From: Halopseudomonas pachastrellae
GTDB lineage: Bacteria > Pseudomonadota > Gammaproteobacteria > Pseudomonadales > Pseudomonadaceae
Direction: 5' to 3'
Assembly: GCF_900114765.1 (NCBI RefSeq)
Contig: NZ_FOUD01000001.1
Location: forward strand, 62,001-126,000
DNA length: 64,000 nt
Shown here: positions 51,284-57,137 of the stretch, one piece after another
Position numbering within the stretch: the stretch's first letter is position 1
Layout of the letters: every line of letters begins with the position of its first letter
The notes under the pieces: model-generated
The model's input: the letters and a program-made list of their open reading frames with translations, nothing else
Database searches by the model: none
What the model was told of the DNA's origin: nothing
Translations under genes and position numbers: made by a program

Positions 51284-51661
51284 TCAGCTATACCCCATGT
51301 TTGACAGGGCGCTGGCAATCTTCTGTTTTTCGTATTCGGTTTCGCCGATTTCTCTGGCCTTCTCGATGGCAATGGCCTGGAGCTCGTCAGCCTTGGCCGG
51401 GTCCGCTTCTGCCTCACGGCGAAGCTTGATCATTTCTGCCGATAAGCCGACCGACTTGATATGCAGCCTGGTCAGCTCCTGCTGGAGGCGGACGACGCTC
51501 TCTGTTTCAACCTCATCAAGCGATCTGGCAGAGAAGCTCTGCTCAAGTCGGGCGGTAAGCTCTGCATTAACAGAGCGACGGTTTTGTTCAGCAGCCTCCT
51601 TTAGCTTCTCGTACAAGCTGTAGGGAAAGCGGAACTGTGAGCGGTATAGGTCTTCTTTCAT
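51284..51661 (-). CDS. Mnt-like ribbon-helix-helix repressor
   Basis: 125 residues. N-terminal Arc/Mnt ribbon-helix-helix: YRSQFRFPYSLYEKLKEAAE, then QNRRSVNAELTARLEQSF. The C-terminal part is a coiled coil (VVRLQQELTRLHIKSVGLSA), as in the tetramerisation helix of P22 Mnt, though longer. It diverges from an Arc-like gene and antirepressor. It should repress the ant promoter in the lysogen. Confidence 0.82.
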   Translation of the reverse strand: MKEDLYRSQFRFPYSLYEKLKEAAEQNRRSVNAELTARLEQSFSARSLDEVETESVVRLQQELTRLHIKSVGLSAEMIKLRREAEADPAKADELQAIAIEKAREIGETEYEKQKIASALSNMGYS

Positions 51662-51714
51662 GTCACTAGGTTGACACTAAATAATTCCGTTCGTATAGTG
51701 ACTGCGTGTCACTA
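51662..51714 (+). promoter_or_regulatory. Pant-like promoter and RHH operators
   Basis: TTGACA (51671-51676) and TATAGT (51694-51699) with a 17-base spacer form a near-consensus promoter for the arc-ant unit. GTCACTA/TAGTGAC elements surround it: GTCACTA at 51662-51668, and TAGTGAC-TGCGT-GTCACTA at 51696-51714. These are the likely binding sites for the Mnt- and Arc-like proteins. Confidence 0.78.
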
Positions 51715-51730
51715 AAAAGGAGGGCGCAAA

Positions 51731-51871
51731 GTGAAGCAAGTGACCCGCACCCAGGTGCGAATCCCGACCGACCTGATGGACTGGCTAAAAGAGCAAGCCA
51801 AACAGCAGAATCGCTCAATGAATGCCCAGCTTGTCGAGCTGCTTAATACAGTAAAGCAGCGGGCAGCCTGA
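51731..51871 (+). CDS. Arc-like repressor (46 aa)
   Basis: GTG at 51731 follows AAGGAGGG. The 46-residue product has the Arc fold: RTQVRIPTDLMDWLKEQAKQ as strand and first helix, then NRSMNAQLVELLNTVKQ as second helix. It is close in length to P22 Arc (53 residues). It probably limits its own and ant transcription after infection. Confidence 0.8.
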   Translation: MKQVTRTQVRIPTDLMDWLKEQAKQQNRSMNAQLVELLNTVKQRAA

Positions 51872-51877
51872 AAAGAA

Positions 51878-51909
51878 AAAGCCCCCAGCGTTGCAGCGCC
51901 AGGGGCTTT
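51878..51909. terminator. Hairpin between arc-like and ant-like genes
   Basis: AAAGCCCC...AGCG pairs with GCGC...GGGGCTTT. On the plus strand only three T follow, so it would act as an attenuator before ant. On the minus strand it is followed by TTTTTCTTTT, a good terminator for antisense transcription. Confidence 0.55.
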
Positions 51910-51943
51910 GGATAACGTCGAAACTACAAAGGATCAAAACGTC

Positions 51944-52870
51944 ATGGGCAAGAATAGCACAGCGGTATCTAATGTCATCCCCTTCAAGTTTGAGGCGCGC
52001 GAGGTGCGCACCCTGTTGATCGACGATCAACCTTGGTTTGTGGCTTCCGATGTTTCGTCCGCGCTGCAGTACCGCGACGCGTTCAACATGAATCGCAACT
52101 TGGACGACGATGAGAAGGGTACTCAGATTGTGAGTACCCCCTCTGGCGCTCAGGAAATGACTGTCATCAATGAGTCGGGCCTTTACTCGGCAATCCTTCG
52201 CAGCCGCAAGGCCGAAGCCAAGCGGTTCAAAAAGTGGGTGACTGCAGAAGTGTTGCCAGCCATCCGCAAGCATGGACGCTACGAGGATCACCGCAACACC
52301 ATGTGTACCTTGATCGGCCAGACCATTGGCACTGATGGATTTCATTGCTTGGCCGCTGTTCTGGATGGCAAGGTTCGCCATCTGCCGGCACCGGCACGCA
52401 AGCGGGCTAAGCAGCATGTGTGGTCTCAGGTGCACAAGGCGTTCAGTGTGGTGTCGGCGCAGGATATTCCGTCTGACCAGATGGATGGGGCGCGCAACTT
52501 TATTGCCGCCTACGCAATTGAGGGTGAATGGCTTGGCAAGGAAAAACCAGCAGCACCGAAGCCGCCGCTGAATATCCACTTCCCGCTGGAAGTACTTACC
52601 TGCCGCCGACCGGGAATGCTTACGCCTTTTAACGCAAATCACGAGACGTTGAGTGTTACCCTGGAGGACTTGAGCAGCCCTCGCACGTCGTTCTGCGAGA
52701 TGATCCTGTCTGAGCTGAGCCGCAATGGCTACGCAGTAGAGGCAGCCTGGTGGGAATTTCGAACGTACCGGAACAAGTTCGAGGCGTTTCGGGGATTGGT
52801 ACACAACCTCGGCAGCACCATTGAGGAGCCGCAGAATTACGTGGTGAACCGAAACCCGTTGCCGGCCTGA
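51944..52870 (+). CDS. Antirepressor, BRO-N type (P22 Ant-like)
   Basis: 308 residues from ATG at 51944. N-terminal BRO-N domain: EVRTLLIDDQPWFVASDVSS, ALQYRDAFNMNRNLDD, NESGLYSAILRSRKAEAKRF and KKWVTAEVLPAIRKHGRYE. The C-terminal part (about 115-300) is phage-specific. In P22, Ant inactivates the C2 repressor; here the target would be the S24 repressor at 26 kb, by inference. Confidence 0.88.
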   Translation: MGKNSTAVSNVIPFKFEAREVRTLLIDDQPWFVASDVSSALQYRDAFNMNRNLDDDEKGTQIVSTPSGAQEMTVINESGLYSAILRSRKAEAKRFKKWVTAEVLPAIRKHGRYEDHRNTMCTLIGQTIGTDGFHCLAAVLDGKVRHLPAPARKRAKQHVWSQVHKAFSVVSAQDIPSDQMDGARNFIAAYAIEGEWLGKEKPAAPKPPLNIHFPLEVLTCRRPGMLTPFNANHETLSVTLEDLSSPRTSFCEMILSELSRNGYAVEAAWWEFRTYRNKFEAFRGLVHNLGSTIEEPQNYVVNRNPLPA

Positions 52871-52891
52871 TCAGCTACAGTGAGCCCCAAG

Positions 52892-52914
52892 CCCCGCCCC
52901 GTGCGGGGTTTCTT
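52892..52914 (+). terminator. Terminator after the antirepressor
   Basis: CCCCGC (52892-52897) pairs with GCGGGG (52903-52908), followed by TTTCTTGTTTCTT. It lies just ahead of late element copy 4. Confidence 0.75.
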
Positions 52915-52919
52915 GTTTC

Positions 52920-52944
52920 TTGCGCCCAGATTCCAGTCACATAG
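52920..52944 (+). promoter_or_regulatory. Late element copy 4, after the immI-like island
   Basis: TTG at 52920-52922, 11 bases, then CAGTCACATAG at 52934-52944, directly after a terminator and 31 bases before the next virion gene. Confidence 0.6.
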
Positions 52945-52975
52945 GGTCGAGCTAAACCCTCTCTGGAGACAGCTC

Positions 52976-54400
52976 ATGGTTGGCCTGACCGACATCGGTA
53001 ACATGGAACAAACCAAGCGGCGCGCGACCGGTGTACCGCTGCGCCTGGATGACACCTCAACACTCCCTGCCGGGATTGCGCGTAACCCTACGCCGTCCCG
53101 CGCAGCCTCTAACCCGCTTGCGCAGATGCCGTCGGCCAAGCCCGACCCGCTCGCAGGCTACCAACAGAACGTGCAACGCAACCGCCAGGCTTTGAGCAAT
53201 GCTGCTGGTGCTGCCGCCGACCTCTACAAAGGCGCTGCCAGTACGCTGCTCAGCGCTGCAACCGTTGTGCCTCGCACAGTGGGGGGCATCGCCTCGGGCG
53301 AGACGCCTATCACCATCGATAGCAACCTGCCGGACTATGGGGCAGGTGAGCGTCAGCGGGCGGAGCAGAAGGCGCAGCGCCGTGCTGAGCGGGCTGCCAG
53401 CGTGCCGATGCAGGGCCAAGAGTTTGCCCGCGGCGTTGCTGATCGAGCGGTGTCGCGTGCCACCAGTGCGCTGGCCTCTATTCCCAAGCCTGCCACGCCG
53501 TCGGCATCAGGGCAGGGCGGGAGCGCCAGTGCTCCGGCATCGACTGCACCGGCAGCCCAGGAGCAGAGCGCTGCTGTATCGCTTACCGAGCCACCGGCCG
53601 GTAGCTGGGCATCAGTTGGTAATGGCGTGGCGGGCCGGCGCAATGCTCAAGGCGTTGCAGAGTTTACTGATAGACCCGAGGCATTGGCCGGCGCGCAGCC
53701 AGGTCGCGTAGGCGGGCTGGGTGACGGGATCGGTGGCCTGTCCGTTGTCTCCGGCGGCCGCGAAGCGATGGATCGCAATCTGCTGGCTACGGAGATCATG
53801 CAGCAAACCCGGCGTGAGCGCTCGAACCCGAATTACCTCACGGTAGTCGGTGACAGCAGTCGCGAGCGAGCTGCAACCCGCAACCCGCTGGACCGATTGG
53901 TGAACGATCGAGCCAACCAGGAGCGAGCTGACGCGAGAGCTGGCCGAGAGAACGCACGCCTTGATCGTCTTGCAGGTGGCAACCAGCGTATTGCGCAACT
54001 GCAGGGCCAGCTGGAACAGAGCGCACAAGCGCGTATCGATAATGAGCGAAACAACCGGGCGGCGACACGACTGGATGATCTGAGCAGCATTCTCGCTGAT
54101 CCGAGCCTGTCACCTGAGCGCCGGGCTCAGATCGAGCGGACGATGGGGTCTCTTACTGTTTCGGCGAAGGACCGGTATGTGCCGCAGGATGTGGTTATGG
54201 GCTATGACGAGACCAACAAGCCGATCTTGGGGCGCTCTGCGTTGGATGTTCTCACGGGGCAGACTCTGGCACAGCCTGCAACATTGCCAAGAACGTCAGT
54301 CCCTATGAGCGATGTAATCAAGACCGCGAACGCGCGCAATCTGACCACAGAGCAAGTTATTGAAATGCTTGCTGGGCGTGGGATTGGAGTAGATCAGTAG
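52976..54400 (+). CDS. Ejection-type internal virion protein
   Basis: 474 residues from ATG at 52976, 8 bases after GGAGA and just past the late element; longer frames run back through the terminator. Ala/Arg/Gln-rich with no predicted folded core for the first 330 residues, then helical (GGNQRIAQLQGQLEQSAQAR) and a C-terminal domain with SAKDRYVPQDVVMGYDETNK. Position before the giant virion protein suggests an internal protein ejected with the DNA. Confidence 0.6.
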   Translation: MVGLTDIGNMEQTKRRATGVPLRLDDTSTLPAGIARNPTPSRAASNPLAQMPSAKPDPLAGYQQNVQRNRQALSNAAGAAADLYKGAASTLLSAATVVPRTVGGIASGETPITIDSNLPDYGAGERQRAEQKAQRRAERAASVPMQGQEFARGVADRAVSRATSALASIPKPATPSASGQGGSASAPASTAPAAQEQSAAVSLTEPPAGSWASVGNGVAGRRNAQGVAEFTDRPEALAGAQPGRVGGLGDGIGGLSVVSGGREAMDRNLLATEIMQQTRRERSNPNYLTVVGDSSRERAATRNPLDRLVNDRANQERADARAGRENARLDRLAGGNQRIAQLQGQLEQSAQARIDNERNNRAATRLDDLSSILADPSLSPERRAQIERTMGSLTVSAKDRYVPQDVVMGYDETNKPILGRSALDVLTGQTLAQPATLPRTSVPMSDVIKTANARNLTTEQVIEMLAGRGIGVDQ

Positions 54401-54401
54401 C

Positions 54402-54740
54402 TCACGGCTCAATACCGAACTCGTCGAACAGGTCCAGTGGCTTATCGTATAAGCGGTAGCACGCCACTCGGACCTGATAGCCAGCTACGTTGCTTTGGGT
54501 GTCGCTGGCCTTGTCTAAGGCGCATTCGTCGCCTGAGTCGTAGCCGAAGATCCCACGACCAGAACCTTTTTCCACTGAATTGATTCCGCCCGGATGCTCT
54601 CGGAGACACAGCCGAATAGCGGATCGCGCCGCCTGGTCATTCTGCACCCCCTCCAGCTTGTCGAGCAGGCAGGTGGCGTAGTCGCCGGCGAAGGCCAGGG
54701 GGGAGAGCAGGGTAATGAATAGTAAGGTGATCGCTTTCAT
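54402..54740 (-). CDS. Secreted moron protein ending in the LFDEFGI peptide
   Basis: 112 residues from ATG at 54740. A clear signal peptide (KAITLLFITLLSPLAFA) with cleavage predicted before GDYATC; the mature part has four cysteines (two likely disulfides) and a compact size, so periplasmic. The last ten residues are DLFDEFGIEP, almost identical to DLFDEFGID, which occurs twice at the start of the giant virion protein (57144 and 57210). It is transcribed against the late genes, as a lysogen-expressed moron would be. A superinfection-exclusion or assembly role is inference. Confidence 0.72.
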   Translation of the reverse strand: MKAITLLFITLLSPLAFAGDYATCLLDKLEGVQNDQAARSAIRLCLREHPGGINSVEKGSGRGIFGYDSGDECALDKASDTQSNVAGYQVRVACYRLYDKPLDLFDEFGIEP

Positions 54741-54898
54741 CGGTGTCTGTTCCTGGCTGACTGCGGACAGCATGCCTTGGAGTGTGCTCCTCGGCAAGGC
54801 TCCCTCAGGGCGGGAGCACCATTTGAGGCCCCCGAGCTGACTGAATAATTTGGCTGGCTTATCTACCCAAACGGTCCAGGCTGCTCCACAATAGCCCT

Positions 54899-55633
54899 AT
54901 GAAAAAGCCAAATGCCTACACATTGAGGATCATCGGTAGCTCGCCATCGAGCTTGCCGCTGTCTCGGCTTGCGCTTTATTTGGCAGAGATGTCCAAGCTT
55001 CTTGGGCATTCAGAAAAGGTGCATTTCGACAAGGTTGTTAAGGGCAGCGCTGCACTGCGGGTGTGGGTGGAGGAAGATGTAGCTCCAGCGGTTAAAGCGC
55101 GTACTCGACTGGCTATCGCTGGTTCGAATTCGGCGCCGAAAGAGGCTGTGGAGTCTCTCAGCCGAATCAATGAGTTGTTATCTCAAGACGGGAAGCGGGG
55201 GGAATTAAAGAACCCTGAGGGCACCGTTGTGATTCCTTTTCCTGGCGGTGCAAGCAAGCCTCAAGAAGCCATCACGATGGATGATGAGACCAGCATCGTT
55301 GGTCAAGTGATAAAAATTGGCGGAAGAGACGACACCATTCCGTTGACGCTTACCGGCAGCGATGGCATCCACTACAACTGCACTGTCAAAGGCCGCGAGC
55401 TGGCCAAAGAGATCTCAGCATACTACCTAGGAGACCTCATTGAGGTAAGTGGGAAAGGCTATTGGTCTCGTCTCCCTGGCGGGAAATGGGTTTTGGACCG
55501 GCTGATAGTTCGTTCTTACAGGGAGCTCGCTGACGACTGGGATGACGCGCTCACGCTTATGTCGCAGCTGTCGACGGATTGGGGTGGTGGTGGCGATGTT
55601 GAAGAAACTTGCGCCAAGATTCGCAGGGGGTAA
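54899..55633 (+). CDS. Partner protein of the PIN module (protein B)
   Basis: 244 residues. N-terminal alpha/beta domain (SLPLSRLALYLAEMSKLLGH, VHFDKVVKGSAALRVWVEED) and C-terminal beta-barrel-like domain (SIVGQVIKIGGRDDTIPLTL, GDLIEVSGKGYWSRLPGGKW). The order and several positions parallel protein A at 24118-25035, although sequence identity is low. The next gene, a PIN nuclease, starts 2 bases after its stop. As the upstream gene of a PIN pair it would be the antitoxin or regulator; no known family is recognised. Confidence 0.6.
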   Translation: MKKPNAYTLRIIGSSPSSLPLSRLALYLAEMSKLLGHSEKVHFDKVVKGSAALRVWVEEDVAPAVKARTRLAIAGSNSAPKEAVESLSRINELLSQDGKRGELKNPEGTVVIPFPGGASKPQEAITMDDETSIVGQVIKIGGRDDTIPLTLTGSDGIHYNCTVKGRELAKEISAYYLGDLIEVSGKGYWSRLPGGKWVLDRLIVRSYRELADDWDDALTLMSQLSTDWGGGGDVEETCAKIRRG

Positions 55634-55635
55634 GC

Positions 55636-56124
55636 TTGGTCGTCTGGGATACGAATGTTCTAGCGCTATATTTTGGAAAACGTCTCACCGCCGAAGATGA
55701 GCTTCGCGTTGAGGGGCTCCTGCAGGACATGCGGAAAAGACGCGAGCCTATCGGTATACCTGCACCGGTGTTTGCCGAGTTTATGGCGGGTATCACCAGC
55801 ACTGAGAAAGCCAACGCTGTCGCCTTGTTCAGCTCTACGGCCTTTCGCTTCCTGCCTTACGACAAAAAAGCAGCTATAGAGACCTCATTGCTTACCGGCC
55901 GCAGGGTTGCTGGTCGCCCGCGGCAGGCGGTGAAGGTTGATAGACAAATTATCGCGATCGCAAAGTCTAACGGCGCGAGGAGCATTCTGACTAACGATAC
56001 TGCTATGGCTGCCGATGCGCGGCATTTTGGAGTGTCGGCCCAAAGCATCGGTGAGCTTGAGATCCCCGATCAGCTCAAGCAGCACCGAATTGAGTTTAAA
56101 GAAGGCCAAGACCCTACTGAGTGA
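55636..56124 (+). CDS. PIN-domain (VapC-like) nuclease
   Basis: 162 residues from TTG at 55636, right after CGCAGGGGG (an alternative TTG lies at 55609). PIN acidic set: Asp5 (VVWDTNVL), Glu48 (PVFAEFMAG), Asp102 (VDRQIIAIA) and Asp121 (TNDTAM). Such nucleases cut RNA, often tRNA or rRNA, and are held by a co-encoded antitoxin. Here the upstream partner is not a standard VapB (no AbrB or RHH motif). Confidence 0.82.
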   Translation: MVVWDTNVLALYFGKRLTAEDELRVEGLLQDMRKRREPIGIPAPVFAEFMAGITSTEKANAVALFSSTAFRFLPYDKKAAIETSLLTGRRVAGRPRQAVKVDRQIIAIAKSNGARSILTNDTAMAADARHFGVSAQSIGELEIPDQLKQHRIEFKEGQDPTE

Positions 56125-56268
56125 GAGACGGCAGCATTGAAGATGGCGCTTCAAGCGCCAGGAAGGAGTAGGAAGCACTGACGCACAATGCGCGCTTTTT
56201 TGGGGCTGATCGTAGTCGGGTAACTGCCATCGGCTCGCTGGTCGCTTTACAGGTGCAGATCGTCGGAT

Positions 56269-56336
56269 TCTGTATATACAGATGCAACGAAGCATTGAAT
56301 TCGCCTAACGTAGCGCATACTATCTGTATATACAAA
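56269..56336 (+). promoter_or_regulatory. Two palindromic operator-like sites before the toxin-antitoxin pair
   Basis: TCTGTATATACAGA (56269-56282, perfect 14-base palindrome) and TCTGTATATACAAA (56323-56336), 54 bases apart, end 22 bases before the toxin start. They resemble LexA half-sites, but the CTG-N6-CAG spacing is too short for LexA. Autoregulation by the RHH antitoxin is the likely use. The rest of the 56125-56358 gap shows a weak hairpin-T6 terminator near 56185-56203. Confidence 0.55.
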
Positions 56337-56358
56337 CCAAGGACGAACTGTACGCTTC

Positions 56359-56634
56359 ATGATCATATCCGACCAAATTGCCACAAAGCTTAAGGACAAG
56401 CATGGCGTCACCCCTGCGGAGGTAGAGCAATGCTTTCTGAACCGTACGGGCAAATATCTTATCGATACTAGAGAAGACCACGTAACAAACCCGCCAACCC
56501 AGTGGTTCGTCGCAGAGACGAATGGTGGCCGGAAACTAAAAGTGGCCTTTGTGCTCAAAGCTGGAAAGGTTTACCTAAAAACAGCTTATGAGCCGAACCC
56601 CAAAGAGTTAGCGATATATAACACACACGGCTGA
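56359..56634 (+). CDS. BrnT-like toxin
   Basis: 91 residues. The sequence IDTREDHVTNPPTQWFVAET, GRKLKVAFVLKAGKVYLKTA has the RelE/BrnT-like small beta-sheet RNase composition, and its gene precedes an RHH antitoxin gene (toxin-first order, as in BrnT/BrnA). It is expected to cleave RNA. Exact family is uncertain (BrnT or a DUF4258-type relative). Confidence 0.65.
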   Translation: MIISDQIATKLKDKHGVTPAEVEQCFLNRTGKYLIDTREDHVTNPPTQWFVAETNGGRKLKVAFVLKAGKVYLKTAYEPNPKELAIYNTHG

Positions 56635-56686
56635 TGGCCGTGGGTGGACGCTAACAAGCGGCATGAATAATCGTGAGAGAGAAAAA

Positions 56687-57019
56687 ATGAACACAGAAGC
56701 TTGGGAATCAGGCGAACTGGGGCAAGACGCGGATTCAGTAGCGGTTTCCCCTGTAGATGCGCAAGAAGTAGATGACGCGCTGGAGCTGCAGCTGATCTCA
56801 ATTCGCCTTCAGAAAAAACTGATTCATGGCCTGAAAGCCATTGCGAATCATCATGGCATTGGCTATCAGCCAATGATCCGCGATCTGCTCAATCGTTTTG
56901 TGCAGTCTGAGCTCAAGATGATCTTGAGTCAGCGCCTGCGAGAAATTGAGGCAGACGAGCAGGATAACGAAACAGAAAGCACCGTTCCTGTGAATGAGTT
57001 TCTTCGTCGTCACGCTTGA
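56687..57019 (+). CDS. RHH antitoxin-like protein (BrnA/CopG type)
   Basis: 110 residues from ATG at 56687 after GAGAGAGA (an in-frame ATG at 56663 would add eight). NTEAWESGELGQDADSVAVS at the N-terminus, then a ribbon-helix-helix (QLISIRLQKKLIHGLKAIAN, GIGYQPMIRDLLNRFVQSEL). Toxin-binding and operator-binding antitoxin of the upstream BrnT-like toxin. A strong terminator follows. Confidence 0.75.
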   Translation: MNTEAWESGELGQDADSVAVSPVDAQEVDDALELQLISIRLQKKLIHGLKAIANHHGIGYQPMIRDLLNRFVQSELKMILSQRLREIEADEQDNETESTVPVNEFLRRHA

Positions 57020-57032
57020 TGCTGGACAACAA

Positions 57033-57061
57033 AAAAGCCCGCCCTGAGCGGGCTTTTTTGT
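57033..57061 (+). terminator. Terminator after the antitoxin gene
   Basis: AAAAAGCCCG pairs with CGGGCTTTTT around CCCTGAG, giving a stem flanked by A and T runs, active in both directions. It is followed by the perfect inverted repeat GCTTGCAAT-CA-ATTGCAAGC (57066-57085). Confidence 0.88.
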
Positions 57062-57077
57062 GCCCGCTTGCAATCAA

Positions 57078-57102
57078 TTGCAAGCACCATCCAGTCACAT
57101 AG
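57078..57102 (+). promoter_or_regulatory. Late element copy 5, before the giant virion protein
   Basis: TTG at 57078-57080, 11 bases, then CAGTCACATAG at 57092-57102, directly after a strong terminator and 35 bases before the giant gene. The TTG lies in the right arm of a 20-base inverted repeat. Confidence 0.6.
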
Positions 57103-57137
57103 CCTACCGAGGAAATGTTCCTTCCTTGGGGTGTGTG

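Noticed and set aside
56269-56282. LexA box
   Set aside because: The palindrome reads CTG-N6-CAG, whereas LexA needs CTG-N10-CAG; kept as an antitoxin operator candidate.
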